A DNA stretch of 37,676 nucleotides from Bordetella parapertussis (GTDB lineage Bacteria; Pseudomonadota; Gammaproteobacteria; Burkholderiales; SG8-41), in contig CAMDLH010000042.1 in assembly GCA_945901405.1 (NCBI GenBank), forward strand, positions 1-37,676. The letters are read 5' to 3'. Below the pieces are notes generated by a model that saw nothing but the letters and a program-made list of their open reading frames with translations, had not been told where the DNA came from and did no database searches. Made by a program: the position numbers and the translations under genes. This document shows, piece by piece, positions 24,606-33,826 of the stretch (the stretch's first letter is position 1; each line of letters begins with the position of its first letter).

Positions 24606-25559
24606 TTAATCGACAACAATCTTCGCCTCTCGAATCACCTTGCTCATCCTGGCGGTGGTAACGCGTATCAGTTCGGCCAACTCGGCCGGAGAACTGGGTT
24701 GCGGATTGCCGCCGAGTGATTGCAGCTTCGCGCGCACGGCCTGATCGCCCACCGCCTTCGCCACCTCGGCATTCAACCGTTCGATGATCGGCGTGGGTGT
24801 GCCACGCGGCGCGAAAAGGCCGGTCCACGTCGCAAACGAAAACCCCGGCACGCCGGATTCCGCGATGGTTGGCACTTCCGGTAACAACGATGTTCGTTTG
24901 TCGTTTGCGACACCCAGTGCACGCAAGCGCCCTGCCTGTATCGGCCCCAACACCACGGCAAGTGCGGAAAACATCACCGGCACATGCCCCGCCTGCACAT
25001 CCACCGCGGCCTGCGTGGCGCCGCGATATGGCACGTGATTCAATTTGATACCGCTGGCGGCGCTGAACATTTCCATCACCACGTGATGCGAGCCGCCGAG
25101 TCCGGCCGAGGCGTAATCGATGCCGCGTAGCTGCGACTTCGCCAGCGACACCAACTCGCGCACGCTCTTTGCCGGCAGCGACGGGTGCGCGATCAGCACC
25201 CAGGTGCTCGCCGACAGCATGCTGATCGGCTCGAACGCGCCGAGCGGATCGAAGTCCGCGCGCTTTTGCAAGATAGGCACGTAGGTCAGCGTACTGTCGC
25301 TCACACCGCCGATGGTGTAGCCGTCGGGTGCTGCGCGTGCAAGCCGCTGCGCGCCAATCAGCCCGGCGGCGCCGGTGATATTTTCGACTTGCAGTTGCTG
25401 GCCCATGTTCTGCGCCATCTTTTGCGTGACGATGCGTAGCGTGGTGTCACCCGCGCTGCCCGCCTGCACCGGCGAAATCACCAGTATGGATTTCGCCGGA
25501 TAGCCCTGTGCATGCGCCAGGCCGGCGGCAAGCAACGAGGCCAGTGCAATCATTCTCAT
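24606..25559 (-). CDS. Divergent Bug/TctC-family solute-binding protein (Bug 13)
   Basis: 317 residues. The ATG at 25559 overlaps the stop of the CMD-like gene (ATGA), which fixes the start and gives a compact signal peptide ending GLAHAQ. The first loop is SPVQAGSAGDTTLR and the second ENITGAAG, so both phosphate-loop-like glycine patterns differ from the consensus, although DGYT is kept. The second lobe has HVPYRGATQAAVDVQAG, and the terminal W-x-KVV is MSKVIREAKIVVD. Coupling to a CMD-like enzyme suggests that binding and metabolism of one compound are linked. Confidence 0.88.
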   Translation of the reverse strand: MRMIALASLLAAGLAHAQGYPAKSILVISPVQAGSAGDTTLRIVTQKMAQNMGQQLQVENITGAAGLIGAQRLARAAPDGYTIGGVSDSTLTYVPILQKRADFDPLGAFEPISMLSASTWVLIAHPSLPAKSVRELVSLAKSQLRGIDYASAGLGGSHHVVMEMFSAASGIKLNHVPYRGATQAAVDVQAGHVPVMFSALAVVLGPIQAGRLRALGVANDKRTSLLPEVPTIAESGVPGFSFATWTGLFAPRGTPTPIIERLNAEVAKAVGDQAVRAKLQSLGGNPQPSSPAELAELIRVTTARMSKVIREAKIVVD

Positions 25560-26395
25560 TGCGCGGCATCCGCCAGTTGCATCGCGCGCACGCCGATCTG
25601 CACGGTGAGCGCGCCGGTCATCGGCAGCACGCACGAGATGGCTTCGAGCACCTGCAATTGGCTCAAGCCATAGTGATAGGCGCGGCGTATGTGCTGCGCG
25701 GCAAATTCCACTTCGCCGCGCGCGCACAGCGCGGCGATGGCGATGAGTTCGCGCGGGCCGGGGCCTAGCAATTCATCCTTCGCGCCTTCGGGCAGCAGAC
25801 AGTGATCGACCCATTTCGCCGCTCGCTTTGCGAGTTCCGGTTCGAGCTTGGCGACGTATTGCCATTCGGGCGTGTTGAGCAGGCTTTCGTTAGCGGAGGT
25901 TTTTTTCTCGCGCCCGATTTGCAGTTCGGGAAACGGCGTCAGCGTTTTGGGCGAGCCATCGGGCGGGCGCTTGCCGAACGGGTACGCCGGGTCGTTCGCG
26001 GTCAGTATCGCCAGCGTGACATGCGCGATGGTGGACCAGCCGACAATCGGCGCAATCGATGTCGCCGCCTCCACCATCACCTTGTTGGTCACACCACGCT
26101 GCCACAGCCGCCGCACATGATTGGCGGCAAAGCGATCGTCGCCCTTGGCGCAAAGCTGGGACAGCGCGATCAGCTCGCGCATGGTGCCGGATAACTTTTG
26201 CGCGGCGCCCACAGTACCCTGTTCGCCCTCGTAGTGATGCATGTAGCCAGCGGTTTTTGAGATCAGGTCATAGGTGCGCGGCGACTCCATCGCCAGCAGT
26301 TTGAATTCGTCGAATATCTCGCCGCGCCGCGCGATGGCGCGCGCGATCACCGCTTCGCCGCTCATGTCTTCGTTGTCTTCTTCCGATACACTCAT
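25556..26395 (-). CDS. Tandem carboxymuconolactone decarboxylase-like (AhpD-like) protein
   Basis: 279 residues from the ATG at 26395, which has GGAG eight bases upstream. Two copies of one domain are visible. RELIALSQLCAKGDDRFAAN (73-92) and RELIAIAALCARGEVEFAAQ (215-234) align, and both continue with H-RR, a V-EA segment and a hydrophobic helix. This is the CMD fold. The peroxidase-type CxxC of AhpD is absent (one Cys in each copy), so decarboxylase or structural roles are more likely than alkylhydroperoxidase. It is cytoplasmic. It overlaps Bug 13 by four bases and diverges from Bug 14. Confidence 0.85.
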   Translation of the reverse strand: MSVSEEDNEDMSGEAVIARAIARRGEIFDEFKLLAMESPRTYDLISKTAGYMHHYEGEQGTVGAAQKLSGTMRELIALSQLCAKGDDRFAANHVRRLWQRGVTNKVMVEAATSIAPIVGWSTIAHVTLAILTANDPAYPFGKRPPDGSPKTLTPFPELQIGREKKTSANESLLNTPEWQYVAKLEPELAKRAAKWVDHCLLPEGAKDELLGPGPRELIAIAALCARGEVEFAAQHIRRAYHYGLSQLQVLEAISCVLPMTGALTVQIGVRAMQLADAAQ

Positions 26396-26446
26396 TGCAA
26401 TATCTCCAAATGTCGAACAAGCATTTTTGCACAATCTACATGACCC

Positions 26447-26475
26447 TTGCCAATCGAACGCGTGCGCGGAATACT
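26447..26475 (+). promoter_or_regulatory. Probable sigma-70 promoter for Bug 14
   Basis: TTGCCA (26447-26452) and AATACT (26470-26475) are spaced by 17 bases and lie about 30 bases before the Bug 14 ATG. They match the consensus at five and four of six positions. It sits in the 110-base divergent region shared with the CMD-like gene. Confidence 0.4.
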
Positions 26476-26505
26476 CGGCGCATTACACCTCGCATTGAAA
26501 TCGCA

Positions 26506-27459
26506 ATGAAAACGAAATTGTTCGCCGGCACGCTGGCGCTTTGCAATGTATTTGCCGCCCAAGCAGCCGACTACCCAACCCGACCGATCCGTTACGTGGT
26601 GGCGTTTCCGCCCGGCGGCGTCAACGACGCCATCGCACGCATTCTGAGCCAACGCATGAGCGACGCGTTCGGTGTAGCAGTGATCGTCGATAACCGCCCC
26701 GGCGCGGGCGGCAATCTGGGCAGCGAGCTCGTGGCCAAGGCCGCGCCCGACGGGCACACGCTGCTTAACATCAGCACCGCGCAGGCGATTTCGCAATCGT
26801 TGTACGCGAAGCTCGGCTACAACCTCGAGCGTGATCTCACGCCGGTGATCCTGCTCGCGACATCGCCGCTGATCGTGGCGATCAACCCTGGTGTCAATGC
26901 ACGCAGCGTGCGCGATCTCGTCGCGGTGTCTAAGGTGAAACCCGTGCGTTTCAGCAGCGGCGGCATTGGCACCATCAGCCATCTGTCGGGCGAGATGTTG
27001 AGCCGCGCGGTGGGTTTCGAGGCGATTCATGTGCCGTATAAGGGCGGCGGCCCGGCGGCAATTGATCTCATTTCGGGCCAGGTGCAGATGATGATCAACG
27101 CCGTCACCGACATCGCACCCGCGGTCAAGGCAGGCCGCATGCGCGCCGTCGGCGCCATGGCCGAAAAGCGCCATCCGCAATTACCCGACGTGGCGACACT
27201 GCCCGAACAAGGCTACAAGGATTTTGTGTTGAACAACTGGGTGGGCATCGTAGCACCGGCAGGCACGCCCAAGGATCGCGTACAACGCTTGTACACCGAA
27301 GTCGCGCGCATCATGAAGGAACCGGAGGTCGCCGATCGCGTAATCGCATACGCATTTGATTCCGCCGTTGCCCCGCCGGAGCAATTCGGCAAACACATCA
27401 GGGCGGAGGTGCAGCGCTTCGCCAAGGCCGTGAAGGAATCGGGGGCGCGGGCGGAGTAA
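26506..27459 (+). CDS. Bug/TctC-family periplasmic solute-binding protein (Bug 14)
   Basis: 317 residues from MKTKLFAGTLALC, with a short signal peptide ending AAQAA. Loops are FPPGGVNDAIARI, DNRPGAGGNLG and DGHT, then HVPYKGGGPAAIDLISGQ and FAKAVKESGARAE, where Phe replaces the usual Trp near the C-terminus. Longer starts in this frame would overlap the divergent CMD-like gene and carry no signal sequence. It is followed by a 191-base inverted-repeat element and then Bug 15 on the other strand. Confidence 0.92.
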   Translation: MKTKLFAGTLALCNVFAAQAADYPTRPIRYVVAFPPGGVNDAIARILSQRMSDAFGVAVIVDNRPGAGGNLGSELVAKAAPDGHTLLNISTAQAISQSLYAKLGYNLERDLTPVILLATSPLIVAINPGVNARSVRDLVAVSKVKPVRFSSGGIGTISHLSGEMLSRAVGFEAIHVPYKGGGPAAIDLISGQVQMMINAVTDIAPAVKAGRMRAVGAMAEKRHPQLPDVATLPEQGYKDFVLNNWVGIVAPAGTPKDRVQRLYTEVARIMKEPEVADRVIAYAFDSAVAPPEQFGKHIRAEVQRFAKAVKESGARAE

Positions 27460-27475
27460 CACGTTGCACACCAAA

Positions 27476-27666
27476 CCCGTCATTCCGGCGCAGGCCGGAA
27501 TCCAGGTGGTTAAACAATGCGCAGCATCTGAAGTCAGCGCCTTCAGCGTAAGTTACGCACTGATACCTTCGGCTACGGAGCTGTGGCACACTCCGACACG
27601 GACTTGCACCGTGCTGATTTGGCGCCATCACGGGCGCACGATTCCGGCCTGCGCCGGAATGACGGG
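27476..27666. repeat. 191-base element with perfect 27-base inverted ends (REPIN/MITE-like)
   Basis: 27476-27502 and 27640-27666 are perfect reverse complements over 27 bases. Each end contains its own hairpin, ATTCCGGCGCAGGCCGGAAT (stem of 8, loop GCAG). This is the CGTCATTCC-type palindromic repeat arranged as an inverted doublet. The 137-base interior has no coding capacity. It fills nearly the whole gap between the convergent Bug 14 and Bug 15 stops. Confidence 0.85.
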
Positions 27667-27673
27667 CTGGTTG

Positions 27674-28663
27674 TTACTCCCCGCGTATCCCCGCCGCCTT
27701 CACCACCTTCGCGTACTTGGTGATTTCGCTGCGAATAAACTTGCCGAAGTCCTCCGGCGAGCCGCCGCCCGGCTCTTGCCCGTCGGCGATCAAACGGTTG
27801 CGCACTTCGGGCATGGCGATCACGCGCGCGACGTCGGTGTTGATGCGCGCGATGATGTCCGGCGGCGTCGCGGCGGGGGCGAGCAATCCGAACCACACGC
27901 TGGTGGTCATCTCTGGAAACCCTGATTCGATAAACGTCGGCACGTTCGGAATCATCGGCAGCCGTTTCACGCTGCCGGTGGCGAGGGCGCGCAGCTTACC
28001 GGCTTCGATCAACTGGATGATCGACGAGATGCCGACGAAGATCATCTCGACGTGGCCGCCCACGCCATCGATGATCGCCGGCGCGCTGCCTTTGTACGGC
28101 ACGTGCACGATGTTGATGCCTGCCGTCATCTTGAGCAATTCACCCGCCATGTGATTGGCCGAGCCTTGCCCGCCGGAGCCGAAGTTAAGTTGACCGGGCC
28201 GCGCCTTGGCCAGCGCGATCAGCTCGCGCAAGCTTCGCGCGGGCACCGACGGATGCACGCTCATCACGTTGGGCACGCTGGTGCAATGAATCACCGGCGC
28301 AAAATCCTTGAGCGTGTCGTAGGTAAGCTTGCGGAACAGCGACACGTTGATCGCGATCGGCGGCGCCACCAGCAGCAGCGTGTAGCCATCGGCCGGCGAG
28401 CGCGCGACAAACTCGGTGCCGATATTGGTCGAGCCGCCGGGGCGGTTGTCGATAATCACCTGCTGGCCCCACATCGGCGCCACACGTTGCGCGACGGTGC
28501 GGCCAATCAGATCCGCATTCGCGCCCGGCGCGAACGGCAGCACCATGCGCACGGGCTTTGAGGGAAATTGCTGCGCCCATGCAATTTGCGCCGCAAGTGT
28601 CGCGCACGCTGCAAACGCCCATGAGCGAACGGAAAAAAAACCTGCGAATTGTTTGACGGGCAT
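27674..28663 (-). CDS. Bug/TctC-family periplasmic solute-binding protein (Bug 15)
   Basis: 329 residues from the ATG at 28663 (signal peptide ending AAQIAWAQ). Loops are FAPGANADLIGRTV, DNRPGGSTNIG and DGYT, then HVPYKGSAPAIIDGVGG and YAKVVKAAGIRGE. Another ATG at 28702 would add 13 residues; neither start has a clear ribosome-binding site. The gene diverges from the TRAP binding protein across about 220 bases holding an AT-rich motif. Confidence 0.91.
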   Translation of the reverse strand: MPVKQFAGFFSVRSWAFAACATLAAQIAWAQQFPSKPVRMVLPFAPGANADLIGRTVAQRVAPMWGQQVIIDNRPGGSTNIGTEFVARSPADGYTLLLVAPPIAINVSLFRKLTYDTLKDFAPVIHCTSVPNVMSVHPSVPARSLRELIALAKARPGQLNFGSGGQGSANHMAGELLKMTAGINIVHVPYKGSAPAIIDGVGGHVEMIFVGISSIIQLIEAGKLRALATGSVKRLPMIPNVPTFIESGFPEMTTSVWFGLLAPAATPPDIIARINTDVARVIAMPEVRNRLIADGQEPGGGSPEDFGKFIRSEITKYAKVVKAAGIRGE

Positions 28664-28758
28664 GTTTGTTATTGCGCTGGAAAACTTGAGGGTGATCGCC
28701 ATTAAGCCGCAATTCGCCATGCACCGCAAGTCGCGCCGCCGCGACAGGATGATGATTT

Positions 28759-28787
28759 AAGTATTTGTTTTTATTGATATTTTTACC
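28759..28787 (+). repeat. AT-rich dispersed motif, copy C
   Basis: AAGTATTTGTTTTTATTGAT followed by ATTTTTACC lies in the divergent region between Bug 15 and the TRAP binding protein, about 100 bases before each start. The first 17 bases are identical to copy A at 2571. Confidence 0.5.
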
Positions 28788-28839
28788 ATAGACGCTCTCG
28801 GCACGGGCGCTGCTATTCAAGCCCGCGCACAATGCTTAA

Positions 28840-30000
<1,161 letters not shown>

Positions 30001-30022
30001 TCGCCGCCGCTTCGGATCAACA

Positions 30023-30048
30023 AACCCCGCGTTCGCGGGGTTTTTTTT
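30023..30048 (+). terminator. Rho-independent terminator after the TRAP binding protein
   Basis: CCCCGCG, a two-base apex and CGCGGGG form a perfect stem, followed by eight T on the plus strand. It ends 24 bases after the TRAP binding-protein stop and would end that transcript before the convergent dctM-like gene. Confidence 0.85.
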
Positions 30049-30056
30049 AATTACGG

Positions 30057-31793
30057 CTACGGCTTGGGCGGCGGCGCGGATTCACCGCGCATTGCACGCT
30101 CGATGGCTTTCGCCGCATCGTCGTCGGCGCCTTGACTGTCAGCGCCCGGTGCGGCCGGCACTTCAGGCACGGCCGGAATTTCCGCCGGCACTTCGATGCG
30201 CATATTGTTCGTGTCGATGACTTTTTTCTTGTCCAGCCCACTGGTGACCAGGCCGGGGAACGCGATCACCAGCCCGACCATGATGATCTGGATAATCACG
30301 AACGGCACCGCGCCCCAGTAAATCTGCCCCGAGGTCACCTTCGGTATGAGTTTGCGGGTGACGGTATCCATGTAATCCTTCGCCGGCGCCACGCTGCGCA
30401 GATAAAACAACGCAAAACCAAATGGCGGATGCATGAACGAAGTCTGCATGTTCACCGCGAGCAGCACGCCGAACCAGACGAGGTCGATGCCGAGTTTCTC
30501 CGCGACGGGTGCAAGCAACGGCACGATGATGAACGACAACTCAAAGAAATCGAGAAAGAACGCCAGCACGAACACCAGGATGTTCACCACGATCAGGAAT
30601 CCCAATTGCCCGCCGGGCAAGCTCGTGAGCAGATGCTCAACCCACAGATGGCCATCCACGCCGTAGAAGGTGAGACTGAACACGCGCGCGCCGATCAGGA
30701 TGAACACCACGAAAGTCGTCAACTTCGCCGTGGAATCCACCGCCTGATTGAGCAGCTTGAACGAAAGCCGCCGCCGCATGATCGCTATCACCAGCGCGCC
30801 TGTGGCGCCCATCGCGCCGCCCTCGGTGGGTGTGGCCACGCCAATAAAAATCGTCCCCAGCACCAGAAATATCAGCGCCAGCGGCGGTATCAACACGAAG
30901 GTCACGCGCTCGGCGATGCGCGATAGCAGGCCCAGTTTGAAGACGTTGTTGATCAAAGCCGCCGCGAACGCGATGCCGACACCCACCGAGGTCGATACCA
31001 CCAGCACGATGTCGGTCGGCGCGTCCGGCGGGTACTGGGTCTTGGCATAGGCCACCGCCGCCGCCGTCGCGATGATCACCAGCACCGCGAGCGAGGGTGT
31101 GCCGCTGCTGCCGTTGGCCTCGCGATAGGTGCGCGCTTCGAGCGGCAGCGCCGGCGCCCACGCGGGCTTGAACACGGCCACGCCCATCGCATACACGGCG
31201 TAGAGACCCGCCAGCACCAGCCCCGGCACAACCGCGCCCGCATACATATCGCCCACCGAGCGGCCCAGTTGATCGGCCATGATGATGAGCACCAGCGAGG
31301 GCGGAATAATTTGCGCCAGCGTGCCGGAGGCGGCGATAACTCCAGACGCGAAGCGCCGGTCGTAGCCGTAGCGCAGCATGATCGGCAGCGAGATGAGGCC
31401 CATCGAAATCACCGACGCCGCCACCACGCCCGTGGTCGCCGCGAGCAGCGCGCCAACAAATATCACCGCGAAGGCCAGCCCGCCGCGCAACGAGCCGAAC
31501 AATTGGCCGATGGTGTCGAGCAGGTCTTCGGCCATGCCACTGCGTTCAAGCACCAGGCCCATGAAGGTGAAGAACGGCACCGCGAGCAGCGTGTCGTTCG
31601 ACATCACGCCCCAGATGCGTTGCGGCAGCGCCTGGAACAGCGACGCATCCAGCATGCCGAGTTGTATGCCGATGAGGCCGAAAATAATGCCGTTCGCCGC
31701 GAGCGAGAACGCCACCGGATAACCCAGCAGCAGCATCACCACCAGCGCCGCGAACATCAGCGGCGCCATGTTTTGCACGAGAAACGCGGTCAC
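30057..31793 (-). CDS. TRAP transporter large permease (DctM/FcbT3-like)
   Basis: 578 residues from a GTG at 31793 with AGGAGA six bases upstream. The protein is a polytopic membrane protein: the start MTAFLVQNMAPLMFAALVVM is followed by a dozen or more hydrophobic segments. It is longer than classical DctM (about 430) because of a central extra region (near residues 190-300) and a Pro/Ala/Asp-rich cytoplasmic tail. This is the form seen in the mannitol/chloroaromatic group (COG4664). It forms the ion-coupled channel with DctQ for the binding protein at 28888. The gene is preceded by a duplicated copy of its own translation start region. Confidence 0.9.
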   Translation of the reverse strand: MTAFLVQNMAPLMFAALVVMLLLGYPVAFSLAANGIIFGLIGIQLGMLDASLFQALPQRIWGVMSNDTLLAVPFFTFMGLVLERSGMAEDLLDTIGQLFGSLRGGLAFAVIFVGALLAATTGVVAASVISMGLISLPIMLRYGYDRRFASGVIAASGTLAQIIPPSLVLIIMADQLGRSVGDMYAGAVVPGLVLAGLYAVYAMGVAVFKPAWAPALPLEARTYREANGSSGTPSLAVLVIIATAAAVAYAKTQYPPDAPTDIVLVVSTSVGVGIAFAAALINNVFKLGLLSRIAERVTFVLIPPLALIFLVLGTIFIGVATPTEGGAMGATGALVIAIMRRRLSFKLLNQAVDSTAKLTTFVVFILIGARVFSLTFYGVDGHLWVEHLLTSLPGGQLGFLIVVNILVFVLAFFLDFFELSFIIVPLLAPVAEKLGIDLVWFGVLLAVNMQTSFMHPPFGFALFYLRSVAPAKDYMDTVTRKLIPKVTSGQIYWGAVPFVIIQIIMVGLVIAFPGLVTSGLDKKKVIDTNNMRIEVPAEIPAVPEVPAAPGADSQGADDDAAKAIERAMRGESAPPPKP

Positions 31794-31842
31794 GCGCTTT
31801 CTCCTCGTAAATTCGGAAAAGCGGTCACGCGGTTTCTCCTCG
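31785..31842. repeat. Duplicated translation-start region between the dctQ-like and dctM-like genes
   Basis: On the minus strand GAGGAGAAACCGCGTGACCG and GAGGAGAAAGCGCGTGACCG occur 35 bases apart with a single difference. The first copy contains the dctQ stop (GTGA). The second provides the GTG start of dctM. From the first GTG a 12-codon frame (MTAFPNLRGESA) runs to a stop overlapping the real start. Confidence 0.75.
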
Positions 31843-32415
31843 CGACTTGCGGATTTCCTCGGCGAGCTGCTCCTCGGCACTGGGGCCTTCGTCCTTCTCG
31901 GCGGGGTCCGGGATCGCGCCGCAAAGAAAGGCAATGCGCTTGATCAGCTCCGACACGCCTTGCAGTATGAGCAGCAAAAACCCAACCGGCAGCAGCAGCC
32001 GCGCGGGCCACACGATCAAGCCGCCGGCATTGGTGGACACCTCCTTGTGCGTGTAGGCGTCAACAAACACCGGCCACGACAGCCACAAGATCAGCAGCGC
32101 CATCGGCATCAGGAAAAACACTGCGCCGAGGATATCGATCCACGCCTGCACGCGCTTGGAAAATCGCCCGGTGATGATGTCGATGCGCACATGCTGGTTG
32201 TGCAGCAGCGTGTAGCCCGAGCACAGCAGGAACACCGCCGAGAACAGATACCACTGGATTTCGAGCCACGCGTTCGAGCTCATGTTGAAGGTGTAACGCA
32301 CCGTGGCATTACCCGCGCTCACCAGCACCGCGACCAGCACCAGCCAGCACGCAATCCGGCCAACGCAGCTATTCAACGCATCGATCAGGCGTGACAACGT
32401 CAGCAGCAATTTCAT
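31825..32415 (-). CDS. TRAP transporter small permease (DctQ/FcbT2-like)
   Basis: 196 residues from the ATG at 32415 with GGGGAG upstream. Four membrane segments are visible: CWLVLVAVLVSAG, LFSAVFLLCSGYTLL, LGAVFFLMPMALLILWL and LLLPVGFLLLILQGVSELI. The hydrophilic signature EIQWYLFSAVFLL and NQHVRIDIITGRFS, typical of DctQ, lies between the first two. A charged C-terminal tail (EKDEGPSAEEQLAEEI) follows. First gene of the permease pair; its stop lies inside the first copy of the duplicated start region before the large permease. Confidence 0.9.
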   Translation of the reverse strand: MKLLLTLSRLIDALNSCVGRIACWLVLVAVLVSAGNATVRYTFNMSSNAWLEIQWYLFSAVFLLCSGYTLLHNQHVRIDIITGRFSKRVQAWIDILGAVFFLMPMALLILWLSWPVFVDAYTHKEVSTNAGGLIVWPARLLLPVGFLLLILQGVSELIKRIAFLCGAIPDPAEKDEGPSAEEQLAEEIRKSRGETA

Positions 32416-32517
32416 GAAGGACTCCCCAGCGAGCAATAGGCAACGTGCAGCGCGATCATGATTTTATAATTCATCATACCACCGGGCATGGCCCGCACAA
32501 TTTCGAAACGGAACTTA

Positions 32518-33486
32518 CTACTGCGCCTCGATTTTCGCCGAGCGCACGATCTCCGCGTAGCGTTTGATATCGGCAAGAAAAATCTTGCGAAACTCGGCCG
32601 GGCTGTCGGCACGGGGCTGGTAGCCACCGCTGACAAAGTACTCGCGCAGTTTGGGTTCCTGCACGGCGCGGCGAATCTCGGCGTGTAGTTTGTTGACGAT
32701 GGCCGGCGGCGTTTTTGCCGGCGCGAACCACGCGTGCCAGCCGGTATCGTAGACAAAGCCCGGCAGATCGGCCTCGGTGATCGCCGGCACATCGGGCATC
32801 GAGGTCACCCGCGCCGCACCGGTAAAGCCCAGCGCGCGCAGCCGCCCCGCCTCTATGTGTGGCGCGCTCACCGGCACGGTTTGAAACGTCACATTGACCT
32901 CGCCGCCGAGGAGCGCGGTGAGCGCCGGGCCGCCGCCTTTGTATGGCACGTGCAGCATTTGTATCTCGGCCTTGGCGCGAAAAAGCTCCCCCGCCAGATG
33001 CGCGCCATTGCCGATGCCCGGCGAGCTGTAGCGCAGCGGTTTCGCCCTCGCCAATGCGATCAACTCCTTCACCGAGCGCGCCGGCACCGATGGATGCGTG
33101 AGTAGCAGATAGCCCAACCCATTGACGTAGTTGGTGATCGGCGTGAAATCTTTCTCGGTGTCGAATGGCAATTGTTTATACATCGCCGGATTGATGGCAA
33201 TGGCGAACGAATTGCTTAGCAGCGTGTAACCGTCCGGCGTTGCCTTCGCCACGAGGTCGGCGCCGATGATGCCATTGGCGCCGCCGCGATTGTCCACCAC
33301 AATCATCGCGCCGAGGCGGCCTTCGAGCTGGCGCGTCAGCGCGCGCGCGAATGTGTCGATGGCACCGCCGGGCGGCACCGGCACCACCAGACGAATCGGG
33401 CGACTGGGATAGTCTGATTGCGCGCAGGCGGCGCTTGCCCACACGCACAGCGTCACGGCGCCAAAGATGTTTATTTTCTTAAACAT
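32518..33486 (-). CDS. Bug/TctC-family periplasmic solute-binding protein (Bug 16)
   Basis: 322 residues from MFKKINIFGAVTLC, with a signal peptide ending SAACAQ. Loops are VPPGGAIDTFARAL, DNRGGANGIIG and DGYT, then HVPYKGGGPALTALLGGE and YAEIVRSAKIEAQ. The sequence directly before the start is AT-rich (GTAAGTTATTGATTATG on the minus strand), related to the dispersed AT motif, and has no ribosome-binding site. It ends about 100 bases before the dctQ-like gene on the same strand, so it could be read from the same direction. Confidence 0.92.
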   Translation of the reverse strand: MFKKINIFGAVTLCVWASAACAQSDYPSRPIRLVVPVPPGGAIDTFARALTRQLEGRLGAMIVVDNRGGANGIIGADLVAKATPDGYTLLSNSFAIAINPAMYKQLPFDTEKDFTPITNYVNGLGYLLLTHPSVPARSVKELIALARAKPLRYSSPGIGNGAHLAGELFRAKAEIQMLHVPYKGGGPALTALLGGEVNVTFQTVPVSAPHIEAGRLRALGFTGAARVTSMPDVPAITEADLPGFVYDTGWHAWFAPAKTPPAIVNKLHAEIRRAVQEPKLREYFVSGGYQPRADSPAEFRKIFLADIKRYAEIVRSAKIEAQ

Positions 33487-33826
33487 AATCAATAACTTAC
33501 ATATCTTACGTGAATGTGGTACGCAGTGAAGCGCGAGCCTCGCCAACGAATAACGCGCGCACTTGTCGATTACACCGATTGACGCGAGCGATGGTTACAC
33601 GCAAAGCAATTCCCTTAATGGACTGATCACTCCAGATTCGGCGACTGGATACGTTAATTTACACGACTGCTTTCAAAATGCCACTAGTCGGTATGACTAA
33701 AACCGATTCGAGGAAGTAGCTCGATTGTGGAAACGGGCGCTCAACGTTCAGCTTAAAGGGCGCGCGGCTTTTCGCGCGTCCAGGTTGAAGCGCCCGTTAG
33801 GCAGTTTATTCATCATGCTCCTCTCC
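33487..33826. other. Gene-free region with an attC-like site
   Basis: No coding frame is supported. The right half contains the attC-like palindrome (33728-33802). The left half (33487-33727) is of mixed composition and shows no recognised element apart from a partial AT motif at 33488-33500. Confidence 0.5.
33728..33802 (-). other. Integron attC-like recombination site
   Basis: On the minus strand the site opens with GCCTAAC (fits RYYYAAC). It contains an imperfect palindrome, with outer arms AACGGGCGCT-CAAC and GTTGAAGCGCCCGTT and an inner CGCGCG stem with loop GCTTTT. It closes with GTTTCCA. The closing core has the invariant GTT but target-like bases after it. That is what is expected when a single cassette has inserted at a secondary site, because these bases come from the target. 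Its length of 75 bases is normal for attC. It lies 24 bases after the stop of the low-GC gene, the usual cassette layout. No integrase gene is in the window. Confidence 0.5.

Noticed and set aside
26395..26505. Longer start for Bug 14 at 26395
   Set aside because: Adds a non-signal leader into the divergent promoter region; the ATG at 26506 is followed at once by a normal signal peptide.
27460..27673. Small genes inside the inverted-repeat element
   Set aside because: Short frames only, no start signals, and the sequence is explained by the 191-base element.
30132..30926. 264-residue plus-strand frame opposite the TRAP large permease
   Set aside because: Highly charged His/Gln/Arg pattern is the antisense of hydrophobic membrane segments.
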